Shown here: positions 36,130-48,481 of the stretch, piece by piece
How positions within the stretch are numbered: the stretch's first letter is position 1
Layout: each line of letters starts with the position of its first letter
Origin: Pardosa pseudoannulata
Lineage: Eukaryota > Arthropoda > Arachnida > Araneae > Lycosidae
Assembly (NCBI GenBank): GCA_032207245.1
Contig: CM063498.1
Location: forward strand, 51,475,091 to 51,539,090
Reading direction: 5' to 3'
Length of the DNA stretch: 64,000 nt
Made by a program: the position numbers and the translations under genes
Notes under the pieces: model-generated
Told to the model about the DNA's origin: nothing
What the model saw: the letters and a program-made list of their open reading frames with translations, nothing else
Databases searched by the model: none

Positions 36130-36480
36130 CGGTATGGAGTGTTTTTTTTTCAGAGACGACACCGAGGCGCCCAGGCAGTGTCAACATTTCTTCTCTTCCT
36201 AGCGGCGGCAACTCTGGCGAACTTGACGGAGAGAGCGAGAGTGGGGTCAGACGACGAGAAGTGATGCTAGGCCGAGTGCTGTACGCAACCTCCCATTCTG
36301 AGAGCCTATCATTTTATGCATGATGTTTTCTAGCTTGGTAAAATTGTATGTGAGGTGTAGCATCCTTGCAATAAATATATCTGTTATTGTTACCCTGGAA
36401 TTCTTGATTTATCCCTTGTAGTCCCACCGAACGATCCTGCATTTCGGGCAGATTTGGGGTATCGTAACACAATATTAACA
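36130..36480 (+). mobile_element. Possible LTR fragment
   Basis: This GC-richer segment has features of an LTR 3' half: a structured 5' part (CGAGAAGTGATGCTAGGCC), a polyadenylation signal (AATAAATATATC near 36371), and then CTTGTAGTCCCACCGAACGA and TTTGGGGTATCGTAACA. No second LTR or coding region is seen, and the boundaries are unsure. Confidence 0.35.
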
Positions 36481-36884
36481 GTCTGCAACGGAAATTGGGT
36501 CTCGTAAAAATAGTCTGCAGAATAGTGCGCGACTATAAAAATTTTCGTATTTCTGCTTATTAATTAAACATACGGCTTTTCATAACTGTTTCCTATAGAA
36601 TTAAGGATTGTAAATATTTTTAGAATTTAAACATAAACAGTATAAATACGAATTGTAAATTTTTAGCGAAAGAAAAATCGATATGAATAAATTTCGATTA
36701 GTTGATTATTTGGCATATCAATATTTTTCTCATACTCGCAGCCAAAATGATGAATTTTGAAGCCCCGGACAAATGCAGGGGTTTTCCTCCCTATAGAGCG
36801 GGTACTGCTCTGTAATAGCACAAGTTTTTCACTGCTTAAGACTACGGCGACGGAAATTTTCCCACGCTGTGTGTTGTAGCCTCA

Positions 36885-37255
36885 TGCTACTGGAAAACTA
36901 TTTTTATTTGTATTTGTTTGTGCATCAAGGCTCGTTCTGACGTCAGTCGAACGTGTTCTTTGCTATCTGGGGGGTCCCTATGTCTCCATTCTCTCCTCCC
37001 TAACCTCTCCTCTAGAAAGGACAGAGATAGGGGTGTGGGGGATTACGAGTGACGTCACGAGGGCCAAGCGTCGGTCGGTGAAGAAGACGCTGAGAGTTGT
37101 TGTCCGGCGGGCTAGGATGAATGAGCCTTGCCGATAATGTACAGGATGTAAATATTTGTATATACCAGAATAAATCCTTTTTTTTTTCTCCATCTCTCTC
37201 TTGTGTTCGATGATGTCATCCTCATGAGGCCTTTGAAAAATCCTGTTCGACCATC
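36885..37255 (+). mobile_element. Possible solo LTR
   Basis: GC-rich relative to its surroundings, with GACGTCA/GACGTCAC promoter-like sites, TATATACCAGAATAAATCC (TATA and AATAAA close together), then a T run and CTCTCTCTTGTG, as in an R-U5 region. Ends and duplication could not be fixed. Confidence 0.35.
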
Positions 37256-37800
37256 ACGCTACCAAAGTTATCTATTTTAAGCTGTGAGTTACAGTGTAAA
37301 CGCTGATTTCGTTGATCGGCGACGGTAAATTCTCCGCTCGGTAAAAAATCAGCTGAGTGTGCAACCAGCCTTAGAAGTTTAAAATGGTGATGTAACAAAC
37401 GAATGAGGTTTTCTAATTTTTTTTAAGTGCCCTCAAACCATATTAACCGAATTCCTTTAATTCACAACAATCAAAAGAACTGAAACTTATCTTGTCGATG
37501 CGCAATTTCTCAGGGTTGTTATCTGACTCTTGTTCCATAAGCAGATAAAATTCCCCCTGCTACCTCTTTGAACTGAAAAAAACTAACTATTTCTTATCAG
37601 GCACCGAGTTGTATAACAGATATTACACACGACAGTGAAAATAAAACATTTTTTTAACCACGTAGATTAATGTTACATTACATGCGACCTTTAAATCCCA
37701 ATATTTATGAAAAGAAAATGACTCAATGATGGATGGTTATCCACCTCCTTAAAAACTAACTCTTACAACAGTAGTTGTATCATGATGTTTTGTCTTAAGG

Positions 37801-38949
37801 CATGGGTCGGCAAAGTGCGGCTCCAGAGCCGCATATGGCTGTTTCTCTCCTTAAGTGTGGCTCTGGCACAAATATCCACGGAAGGCGGAATAATATTTTC
37901 ATTTAAAAAAACTTTTGGTAAGAAAAAAATTACATCTTATTTTGATAAATTATAATTCTTCTATAAATCTAGAAGGTGTATAATTTTTTGTTTAAGTTAA
38001 AATATAGATAGGTATTTAAAAGTTTATATTGTTATAAAAATGTGATCTTAGTTCATAACGCAAGTGGTCTGCTTGGAATGACCTGGAGAAGGAAGACCTG
38101 ATCATTTTCAACGCTTGGAGTAGTATTCCTGACTCTTACGATGAGCTGAAAAAGTTCGAGTTTGCTGTTCTTTCCCTTTTCGGTTCTACATATATATGCA
38201 AACAAACTTTTTCAAGCATGAACATTATCAAGAGTAAACTGAGAAGTCGTCTTAACAATGTGATCTTAGTTCATAACACAAGTGGTCTGCTTGGAATGAC
38301 CTGGAGAAGGAAGACATGATCATTTTCAACGCTTGGAATAGTATTCCTGACTCTTACGATCAGCTGAAAAAGTTCGAGTTTGCTGTTCTTTCCCTTTTCG
38401 GTTCTACATATATATGCGAACAAACTTTTTCAAGCATGAACATTATCAAGAGTAAACTGAGAAGTCGTCTTAACAATGTGATCTTAGTTCATAACACAAG
38501 TGGTCTGCTTTTAATGACCTGGAGAAAGGAAGACATGATCATTTTCAACGCTTGGAATAGTATTCCTGACTCTTACGATCAGTTGAAAAAGCTCGCGTTT
38601 GCTGTTCTTTCCCTCTTCTGTTCTACATATATATGCGAACAAACTTTTTCAAGCATGAATATTATCAAGAGTAAACTGAGAAGTCCTTTTTTGATGAGAA
38701 CTTGGAATTATGTTTAAAATTAAACACAACAATATACAAACCTGACTTACTCAAATTTTCCAAGGAGATGCAAGCACATTGTTCGCATTAATAAATATTT
38801 ATTAAGTATAAAATTTAGTTTTATTTAATGTATTACTTATTTACTGCAATAAAAGTTTACTAAACAAGCAGATATGGCTCCCAATTTTTTTTAAAAATTG
38901 TTGTAATGTTCATATTTGGTTCTTTGGCTAATAAGATTGCCGACCACTG
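37801..38949 (+). mobile_element. hAT element with triplicated dimerisation-domain segment
   Basis: The ends CATGGGTCGGCAAAGTGCGG and, reading inward from the right, CAGTGGTCGGCAATCTTA are of the hAT family carried by GTF2IRD2/SCAND3-like transposases. A perfect 8-bp duplication TCTTAAGG flanks it (37793-37800 and 38950-38957). Only the C-terminal coding part remains, with one 218-bp segment repeated three times, followed by a tail (LNTTIYKPDLLKFSKEMQ in the + frame near 38717-38780). Confidence 0.92.
38042..38695 (+). repeat. Three tandem 218-bp copies of a hAT dimerisation-domain segment
   Basis: Units start at 38042, 38260 and 38478. Each encodes the most conserved part of the hAT C-terminal domain, FAVLSLFGSTYICEQTFSSM, then NIIKSKLRS. 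Units differ by only a few bases, so the duplication is recent relative to the element. A one-base insertion in unit 3 keeps units 2 and 3 in a single open frame (38316-38717, 133 codons), giving two dimerisation segments in series. Confidence 0.93.
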
Positions 38950-39022
38950 TCTTAAGGTATCCGACTATGTTCAAATAGCTATTTTCGTGAAAAATATCGA
39001 AAATATATTCGTTTATTTTAAA

Positions 39023-39791
39023 CAGGGCTTCGAACCGTAATTTTTTTTGTTCCGGTTTTCGTTCCGGTTCAACTAAAAAATTAATATTGGTTCAGTTCCG
39101 GTTTTCGCTCCGCCAAAAATAACTGTTTTCGTTTCAGTTCCAAATGAATAATTTCATTTTATGTATATTCTTATTTGTACTAAAATATAATTCTATCATA
39201 AACAAAAAATGTAATTCTATCAAAATTTAGAAGATTTTATTCTTTTTTTAATTGGTACACTATGTGAATTGATACAAACAGCAGGTACGATAAGAGCGGC
39301 GAGCATTGGCATTGTTATCCATTATCAAAATCGCATTTGACAACTAGGTTCATGATTACCCACATTCGTCGTTTGACTCTCACATTGTGCACTTGGCCTT
39401 GCAATAATTATGTAAAAAATATATTATTTATTTAACATATGAAAATTGCCTCTAATTATTAATATATCTTCTAACGTGGTTTCACTGAGATTACTTCTGT
39501 TGTCTCGGAGAATAAATTTCAAACTTGAAAACGCTCTTTCAACACTAACTTGTGTAGCTGGAGCTGCCAAAACCACCATTGCAATCTTATACAAGTGCGG
39601 ATATGTAATTATAAAGTTGACGTTAAATTAGAAAATATTGATAAGTTGGTAACAGTAACAAAATGACTGAAAGATATATCGAACCGAAATAAACCGATAT
39701 TTTTTTCGGTTCAGTTCCGGTTTACGTTCCGACCAAAATAACGGTTTTTTCCGGTTTTCAGTATTCGGTTCAGTTCCGGTTCGAAGCCCTA
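39023..39791 (-). mobile_element. hAT element, 769 bp
   Basis: The left end CAGGGCTTCGAACCG and right end CGGTTCGAAGCCCTA are TIRs with subterminal GTTCCGGTT/AACCGGAAC repeats. A perfect 8-bp duplication ATTTTAAA flanks it (39015-39022 and 39792-39799). Only a C-terminal transposase fragment is left, on the minus strand. Confidence 0.9.
39446..39625 (-). pseudogene. hAT dimerisation-domain fragment
   Basis: The minus strand reads YPHLYKIAMVVLAAPATQVS, VERAFSSLKFILRDNRSNLS, then ETTLEDILIIRG. This is the classic C-terminal hAT domain (VERAFS..K.....R..L) in an open frame without a start. The catalytic part of the transposase is deleted. Confidence 0.9.
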
Positions 39792-39799
39792 ATTTTAAA

Positions 39800-40860
39800 G
39801 ATCAGTTCTTTAGTTTTAAAAAACAGTTTTCAGTTTGTTTCTAGAGTCATTCAAAGTCATGATACAGCTGTTTAATCATCACCGGAAGTGCCGAAAAGAT
39901 ACCGGAAGTGAGCAGTTAAAAAGGGCTTGACTTTGAGTGTTAGCATGAAAAACTTCGTAAATAATATAGCTTCTAAATAAATAAATAAATTACTCCAGCA
40001 TATTTTTGAATGTTTATCAAATTATAAAACACTTAATGAATTTATCCAATAAAATCTTTAACTTGAATTTCTGAAAACCTGTGATTTTTGCTACACTACC
40101 ACACCTCAACAGTCATAACTGCTAAAATAATTTTTAGACTTTAATTAGAATTTAACTGTATGTTTTTGAAAAAAAAATTACATATTAACCCATTTACTCA
40201 CCACTGAGATTTTTAATAACATATGAAATTTTGGGTACAGCCAATCATCTTTTTGCTTCCTTTCGGGAACACCGGATTTCGAGCTTATTCCATCAACGAT
40301 CACTTTTAGAATTTCCAAGCTGTATTTTTTGGGACTTTCACAAAAGTTGCTCTATACATTTAGCTAATATATTATGCATAATATATTGTGATTGCATGCG
40401 CACATGCGTAGTGAAACATTATTTAGTAAACCTGTTCATCTTTCATCCAATATTTAATATTTTTTAATATCAATTGCAGGGTATCGTGCCCAATGTTGTT
40501 TGACATGCGTCCTGAAAATAGCATTATTTGATATTGAGAACTCTCCAAATTATAAGCAAAAAACTTGTGAGAATTTGGGATCGTTTTTACAAAAATCTTA
40601 ATTTCTCTACGAGTATACGTGCTACCCTCATAACAATGAACACAGATTATTAAATAAAGAATCCTAATCATGTGCTAAAGGCTCAACGCTTTTCATAGAT
40701 TATTTTTTACAGGGTTATCCAAAACATATTCGATTTTCTTTAATTTGTTGACGGTCCCCTATGGTGTTTCAGGAAGAATTCTTAGCTGAAATATAGGACA
40801 TCTACCATCCTGTTTATACACCTGAAGTTTCAGGACAATTCCTCTTGTATTTTTCTAGAT
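39800..40860. other. No firm feature
   Basis: AT-rich noncoding DNA. TTAACCCATTTACTCACC at about 40195 resembles a piggyBac-type end, but no partner end was found. Confidence 0.45.
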
Positions 40861-40910
40861 ATTCAGCAAAATGTCTAAAATCGCAAGTGACCGGTCATCA
40901 TTGGCAATAT

Positions 40911-40912
40911 AG

Positions 40913-40965
<53 letters not shown>

Positions 40966-41112
40966 ATATGTATATATGTATATATATATATATATATATA
41001 CATATATATATGTATATATATATACACACATATATATACATATATATATATACATATATACATACATATATATATACATATATATATACATATATATACA
41101 TACATACATATA

Positions 41113-41142
<30 letters not shown>
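40911..41142. repeat. Compound (TA)n / (TATG)n microsatellite
   Basis: TA repeats with regular TATATG, TACATA and TATGTATG variants. The ends are CATATATATA at the left and TATGTATGTATGTATG at the right. Confidence 0.95.
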
Positions 41143-41144
<2 letters not shown>

Positions 41145-41668
41145 ATATATCCAAATTATTTTACTTTAATATTTCCTTAAAAATCCATCTCTTTCCCATC
41201 TAATTCCTTAAAATCTTTTCCCAGCCTCAGAATGTCTTAATCAAAGGAGGGTCCAAGACTTAAAATTCTCTCAATACATTTCCCAAAGTTTTCTGTGTAA
41301 TAGATATCAATTATCTGTCCACTCAACACGTTTTCCAGCTGTTGCCTGCAAATGGCTCTGCATTTCTCCTGCTCTTAATAGTTAAATTCGCTAAGCTTCT
41401 TATCCCTTGGAAAAATTCTGTCTGTCTTCGCTCATGGGTGCACCTGTGTTCGAGCAAAGTTATTTTTGTGTCTTTCTCTTGTCTGTCGTTGAGTAGTAAA
41501 GATGTTATTTTTTACCAGCTCTTAAATAAAGTTTTAATTAGCTTGGACTTGTGTGCCGTTCTATTCAATGTAGGCCGACTGCATCGCATTTTATTTCTGC
41601 TAAGCTGATTAGGCTTTTTCTTGCCGAGTAGCCCGAGAAAAGTAAAAACAATAGGGGCTACATAATTA
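41145..41668 (+). repeat. Dispersed repeat downstream of a TA tract, copy 1
   Basis: Related to 55045-55522. Shared in order are CAAATTATTTTACTTTAATA, TTAAATAAAGTTTTAATTAG-like and AATAATAGGGGCTA / CAATAGGGGCTA. Both copies start at the edge of a TA microsatellite. The class is unknown; no coding seen. Confidence 0.65.
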
Positions 41669-42067
41669 CTATGACTGGAGGAAATAATTTTTACATTTAT
41701 ATCTATACATAGTATACGTGTATGTTTTTCCTATAGTAGGAGACCACTAGAATGTTTCTGCAGGGAAATTGCAACTTTAAAGTTGTTTGTTAACAAAAGT
41801 TTCTGAAATGACAAATGACCTCGAACGGATAAGAGAAACAAAAGCAAACAATACTCTGTAGTAATACAAGGTCAAAGCTTTTTCCTTACCGGCATGCATC
41901 AGCAAGCATCGAAGATCTTATGATCCCATGTTAACGACTAGTAATTGCAATACATGTTGACGTTTAAATATACAAAACAGAAACATTGAAAAAGTTAAGA
42001 AAAGTTTTTTGAATAAACTTAATTCATAATTATTCATCGTTGTTGAAGTATGTTGTGCGATAATGCA
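41669..42067. other. No recognisable feature
   Basis: AT-rich noncoding sequence. Confidence 0.5.
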
Positions 42068-42533
42068 AGAATACATGGTCTGAAGGTTTTATGATTAAAT
42101 TTATTCTAAATATATTTTCTTAATCTATAGAGATAAAATTGATTTTTTAAATGTTTCGAGGTCAATTCAGTTCATATTACTTCAATAATACTTACTTTTA
42201 TAGAATTGAATTAATCTTTCAAATCTGTGGAAGTAACATTCTTTCAAAGCACACTATATAAATATTTGAGAAATGCCTAAGGCTAACGCGGATTAGTTGA
42301 AGAATACATGGTCTGAAGGTTTTATGATTAAATTTATTCTAAATATATTTTCTTAATCTATAGAGATAAAATTGATTTTTTAAATGTTTCGAGGTCAATT
42401 CAGTTCATATTACTTCAATGATACTTACTTTCATAGAATTGAATTAATCTTTCAAATCTGTGCAAGTAACATTCTTTCAAAGCACACTATATAAATATTT
42501 GAGCAATGCCTAAGGCTAACGCGGATTAGTTGA
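42068..42533 (+). repeat. Two tandem copies of a 233-bp unit
   Basis: Units at 42068-42300 and 42301-42533 begin AGAATACATGGTCTGAAGG and end GCGGATTAGTTGA. They differ at only a handful of positions, so this is a recent local duplication. Confidence 0.95.
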
Positions 42534-42654
42534 AGAAAAAAACCATATCTCAATTAAACCTTCTTTGCATGATGTTGAATATTTCCATCATAACATTTGG
42601 TATATTATTTGTTAATACTATAATTCTTTTAAAAATTTTTCTTTTAATCTAGAA

Positions 42655-43834
42655 CAGGGATGGTCCAACTACGGCCAAGGCCAACTCCTGTTTGTACTAC
42701 CTGTTTTGTACTATAGTGTGCGTGGTACTTCAATGTACATACGAAGACTTTTCTGTAAATTTTTTATTTATTATATAAATGCTGAACAATTAGAGCTTAA
42801 CCCTCCGAGTAGAAACACATCAAGAAAAGTCTCTTATATGCTAAAGTTTTTGTGTCAGTGACCAAAGTGTTCTACTATTTTTTACTTCACCTTTGTCGAT
42901 AGATTGGAATAAACATCGTTACCTTTACTTTCTTATAAAGATATTAAATAGACATTATAGATTGTTAATTTTTTAATACACATAAATCGTCAAGTCTCGA
43001 TTCATCTCATAGTATAATTTCTAAAAGTACAAATAGAAATATTCTTTAAGAGAATGATTTATATCTTTTTTAGAAGTCATAAAGCTATTTAATTTTAATT
43101 AGAGATACATCTGTTACCGCAAACGAAATACTTCGAAATAGAGATTTACAAACATGAAAAGCTATCAGCGTTTTGTGCCTAGTAGGTGTGCAGTTCCTAA
43201 ACAATCGATTGATTCTACCTCAAAACTCCATAGTGGATAACACTGGCAGAAATATACATTACATCCATTTTCGGAACGTTTTTGGAGGTCGAAAATTGTA
43301 CGTTTTAAGACATCATTTTGAATTGTACTGCGAATTAGATTAAGTTATTAGTTTAACCGAGGGCCAACTGCGGCCCACCGGAAGGTTTTATCTGACTCGG
43401 ATAGAATTTTAAGTTCCCGGTCAGAGGCAAATTAAAAGAAATATATATTTATACATTATATATCCACCTTCTTTTCTACTTTGCTTAAATATTATATCCC
43501 AAATTTATTTTCTCACGCGCATAAGATCAGCGGTATATTTGCTTCTTATATGTGAACAAGTGTTTTCAACTTTAAACCTCAAAAAGAATAGTTTCAAAAG
43601 TAGACTGACAAATGAGCATTTAGCATCGTTCCTTAAAATCAGTCCATCTCACTCCGAACCTCAGTATAAGGAACTTTTAAACATGAAATAGCAATTTCAT
43701 TCATCTCATTAACGTATTTAAACCATTAGGTACTTATATATTGTTTTTAAAATTTTAGAAAAATTTATCTTGGCCCGCCAAATCTATTTCCTTTCGATTT
43801 TTGGCCCGCGGCCGAAAAAGTTTGTCCATCTCTG
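42655..43834 (+). mobile_element. hAT element with intact 8-bp duplication
   Basis: The left end CAGGGATGGTCCAACTACGG and the right end, reading inward as CAGAGATGGACAAACTTTTT, are flanked by a perfect duplication ATCTAGAA (42647-42654 and 43835-43842). A decayed dimerisation domain is readable at 43540-43690 (VFSTLNLKKNSFKSRLTNEH in broken form). Segment 42801-43339 is bounded by TTAA and has no counterpart in the sister copy at 25706-26862. Confidence 0.9.
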
Positions 43835-43842
43835 ATCTAGAA

Positions 43843-44640
43843 CATGCAATGTATCAAGCTGATTTACTTCATAAAAATAAAAGAAAAAAAAATCATGCAA
43901 CTAATGTTAAATCGGAAGTAAAAAAATTAATTGATATTTCATATTAACGGACCTATTGTCATTAGAGGTTTTTCTTCTGTCATTAAGTATCCTGTGATTT
44001 ATTGTCATTTATTGTCATTTATTGTCATTTACTGAAAAGAGACAAGAGATTAAGGGAGCAACTTGAGTCTATTGCTATAGATTACGCACATCTCCAACGT
44101 GTTCTTGACTAACCATAGAAGACATTCTTTTCATCTCTCTATTCCAACGTGTTAACAATATCTCACAGTAGGTGTATATTAAAATTAAAATCGCTATGGG
44201 CTATTATTACACGTTTATTATGTATGATGCCATGATAATATTTTTGCTTAATAAACAAATGCTATCGTATGTAATATTATCGGAATATAGCTAAAATATT
44301 ATAAAACAATATTATATAAGAAATATTATAAAATAACATTATACAAATAATATTATAAAGTAATATTATATAACTAATATTACAAAATAGTATTATACGC
44401 TATTGTTATTAGAGCCTTTCAGACTGACATTAAGTTTCTGTCATTTATCATGTATATATGTTTAAATTTTAACTTCACAGTATTTCAGAAAGTATGAATA
44501 ATTTCAGCTAAATTTGTGTAAAATCATAACTTTATTTTTCGTCACCTACAATTTATTTTTTATGTAATCTCACTAGTCATTTATCGTTGAATTTCTAATC
44601 ACTGAAAAAGTTCGTATAAACTATTTCCCACAGTAAACAT
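43843..44640. other. AT-rich DNA with simple repeats
   Basis: Three and a half copies of ATTTATTGTC lie at about 43998-44032. Irregular units of AATATTATAAAATAATATTA type lie at 44270-44395. No gene seen. Confidence 0.6.
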
Positions 44641-44642
44641 AA

Positions 44643-44790
<148 letters not shown>

Positions 44791-44804
44791 GTAATGTATA
44801 AAAT

Positions 44805-45022
44805 ATGATGGATGGTCCTTATATGGCCGGAGACAGATTGTACCAGATGTTTAAGCAACGGTTACGCAAATCCTAGATATTGCGAATTGGTGGTCATTGA
44901 ACTGTGAGCTGCCGTTCCATGACATCTCAAATGTGTTCTACCTGATCAAAATCCGGTGAGTTAGGCGGCCAGGACATTAACTGGAATTCAGCATCATGTT
45001 CCTCGAACCACTCCAATTTCAT
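44805..45022 (-). pseudogene. Tc1-like transposase C-terminal fragment
   Basis: The minus strand reads LEWFEEHDAEFQL, SWPPNSPDFDQVEHI, stop, DVMERQLTVQ, then [19 protein letters not shown]...VEH.WDVM is the region around the third catalytic residue (Glu) of a Tc1-type transposase. It is a different Tc1 lineage from the other two in this window. No TIRs are seen. Confidence 0.8.
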
Positions 45023-45094
45023 ATTAGTAAACGGTACAAATAATTTTAGAGCTTTTTTAGAAAAGTTGTTCATATTCTATACCAATGCTTAACC

Positions 45095-45660
45095 ATCTAT
45101 TAATTATATTGTGTCGTTTCATTATTTTATGTCTACAATTTCTGATTATTTCTCGTGAACCAGAAGCTTGCGTACCACCAATGGTAAGAATTCCACTGGT
45201 TGGGAAACAATGGTTTAGTACACTATCGGTACAAATAAAGAGGAAATGAAAATGTAATGAAAAAGAAAATTTAGTCAAGTAAACTAAATAAAAAAGAAAC
45301 CAGTTATGTAAACAAAATTTGTCCCATCAAATGATTACAGAATCTGAAAGTGAAAATTACCTTTTCAGAGAAATTCCCTCAGAAACAATAGGTTGCAAAT
45401 GGATTTAAAAACCAAAGAATACTTATTTATATTGTGTCGTTTGAATGTTTTATGTCCGCAATTACTGATTATTTTTCGTGTACCACCAACCAGCAGTTTG
45501 TGTACCATCAATGGTACGCATACCACAGGTTGGGAGTCACTGATTTAGTATACTACCGATACAAATAAAGAGGAAATGAAAATGTAACAAAAAAGAAAAT
45601 TTAGTCAAGTAAACAAAATAAAAAAGAAATCAGTTATATTAACAAAATCTGTCCTTATAA
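45095..45660 (+). repeat. Two diverged copies of a 230-bp repeat with hAT-like end
   Basis: 45095-45328 and 45425-45655 share ATATTGTGTCGTTT, ACAAATAAAGAGGAAATGAA and GAAAATTTAGTCAAGTAAAC. In the second copy, CCACAGGTTGGGAGTCACTG is, in reverse complement, a typical hAT end (CAGTG.CTCCCAACC). They are probably duplicated termini of a hAT element. Confidence 0.6.
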
Positions 45661-45690
45661 TTTTTGACGGCCAGTTAATCTGGTATTTTC

Positions 45691-45754
45691 GGTTTGGTTT
45701 GGTTTGGTTTGGTTTGGAGCGCTACGGTCTACTGTTTTGCACACGAGGGCTAAT
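45691..45754 (-). mobile_element. 3' end fragment of the tRNA-SINE
   Basis: (GGTTT)n tail, then GGAGCGCTACGGTCTACTG and CACACGAGGGCTAAT. It then stops; TTTTCGGTTTG occurs on both sides, as expected for a 5'-truncated insertion with a duplication. Confidence 0.75.
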
Positions 45755-45805
45755 ATTTTTTTTTCGGTTTGAATAAAAAAGCTGATACCCCTTCTCTCCC
45801 TGTAT

Positions 45806-46676
<871 letters not shown>

Positions 46677-47576
46677 TCTCCTATATAATAATAGCCTAAG
46701 TTATCTGTACATCTGTCCTCCAATTCATGAAGCGGTTGGACCTGGAATGGATAGAGGCATCTATTCAAAGCGAATAAGGTTTATCTTCTCCTAAACTATC
46801 CATCCGATTCTAAAATAAGTTGGTATAAATAGGCTTCATATCACAGCAAAAAATATTGTCGTCTTTAAAACGTTCGAAATCCAAACCTTCCCTCCTTTTC
46901 GAGAGTTTAATGCCATTATTTCAAGCCCTATGTTCCCCGGTTAAGAGCAGGCGATTAAATTTATCCATTTATCACTTAATAAAGAGGTAAAAATAACAAT
47001 CTTTTCTAGCATTGTGACGTCATTCCTTTAAACATCTCACTTAATCATTTCATATTTTAAACTATTTAATTATCGTCTACACTATTTTAATATCTTTTAT
47101 CACTGAACTTAGATATGACGTAAATGATTTTCTTTTATATTTGGCTTAAATATTAGATTAGGTACATACGTGATAATTTTAAATTCAATCATCGATTATT
47201 TTTTGTTGCAATGAAAGTTTTACCACCGGTATTAACAATAAATTCTTTTCATATAAGTCTAGGAGTCTATTTCACGGACTACTAAATATCTAACTTTTAA
47301 TTTATAAATATTTGGAAATTCGGAAGTTTGTTCTTTTGTGTGTTTCTTTATTATACATAACCACACGGTTTGACTAAATGAATTCAATGTGATTCTAAAC
47401 TGCATTACAGGATCGGGAGACTCTAGAGGAGTATGTCGATAAATAAATTATTAAGAGTGAACCAGATAATTCTCAGCCAAAAAACAAACCATTTCTTACC
47501 TGTCTCATTGGGTACTTAACAGTTCTGGAATATTAAAAATTTTACTAATCCCGTCACATGATGGGCTATATGCTAG
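46677..47576 (+). mobile_element. Non-autonomous Helitron, copy 1
   Basis: It begins TCTCCTATATAATAATAGCC after an A and ends with the hairpin CCCGTCACATGATGGG, then CTATATGCTAG, followed by T. A 5' TC, a 3' hairpin shortly before CTAG and insertion between A and T are the Helitron hallmarks. The same ends occur at 51732/53136 and 59167. No Rep-helicase coding is present. Confidence 0.82.
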
Positions 47577-47879
47577 TACCCAGATAAAATACAAATTATT
47601 AAGATTTGATATGGTTTTCGTGCATATAGTCATTAATTCTCCGAAAATGTCTTGTGAATTTCGTCTGTGTGTAAAAACACCTTAAAGAATTGTAGCGTTC
47701 TCTATGTTTTCTCACCTTATTATTTTTAATCCCCGTTCGTAGATACTTTCTTCTACTGGTGTGGCAACATAGTTTTGTTACATAGCAACAACAAAATAGA
47801 TAATAAAAAATTAGTGTTGTAATTCTCTTCTTGAGTTGTGGCATCCATTTTATTTATTTAAAGAATTAAAGATTTTGTA

Positions 47880-48370
47880 AGTATCGCGTCCGTCTCTGTC
47901 GGGGGTCAAGAAGAGCGTCGGTTAAAGCGAACTTTTAGTTCATTGTATAGCGCCGAACATTTCAAAACGCCGAACAATTGAAAAAAGGCATTATTGTACC
48001 AGTAATGGTCTTTTTGACGCACGGACGCTTAGAGGTGTCAAATGTGCCGTTTTGTCAACGCACTGACAGAAAAAAGAAACTGTTCTTTGTGTGACCGCGT
48101 CGGCCGGGCTCCAAAAGGCGTCTCGGCTACTCCAAGGACAAAGGTCAACTAGGGTGTGTGTGTGTGTCGATCTCCCCTAAAACCGAGGTTTTCTGTTTGG
48201 AAAAGAAGAAACGGGAGGGGACTCCCGGCTGAACTTTGAGATGAGCAGGTGGTCTAGAGTAATCTCCTCTCTGGACGACTTTACATATATATAATCTTTA
48301 AATGCTTTTTCTTTTGTAATAAATCAAGATTGTTAAGTTTAATCCTCTACGGCTGATTATTTTGTCTCCA
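47880..48370 (+). mobile_element. Possible LTR-like segment
   Basis: The segment is unusually GC-rich for this window (for example GCGTCCGTCTCTGTCGGGGG). It ends with TATATATAATC, AATAAATCAAG and CTCTACGGCTGATTATTTTG, an arrangement of promoter and polyadenylation signals as in LTRs. No internal retroelement coding is visible and the boundaries are unknown. Confidence 0.35.
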
Positions 48371-48481
48371 TACCTGCTCCTTATATGAGACCCATGCGAA
48401 GATCATATCCAAATGACTACGGTATGACTTGCAATCGGAAGTAGAAGCATCGCAAACCGCTCGGAGAGTTTACAGATTTGT

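Larger units (their letters stand above)
35340..37370. mobile_element. PIF/Harbinger-like MITE cluster with nested sequence
   Basis: The left end GGCTGGTAACACACACGGC and the right end, reading inward as GGCTGGTTGCACACTCAGC, share further inner homology (GAGCGGAAAATTTACCGTTG against GAGCGGAGAATTTACCGTCG). TTA lies beside both ends. A second left-type end (GGCTGGGTACACACACAGCG, 35436) and internal end-like motifs at 35717-35745 and 35849-35873 show that more than one element is present. The TTA duplication and GGCTG termini suggest PIF/Harbinger, but there is no transposase to confirm it. Confidence 0.6.

Noticed and set aside
35995..36264. 89-codon frame MTFAFDFDQLEEKERE
   Set aside because: It overlaps the edge of the LTR-like segment, changes composition halfway and shows no known motif; probably chance.
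40845..41203. Many overlapping frames of alternating Tyr-Ile or Met-Tyr-Ile residues
   Set aside because: They are translations of TA-rich microsatellites on both strands, not proteins. The same applies to frames in 24191-24373, 28182-28414, 45722-46206, 54783-55063 and 56518-56766.
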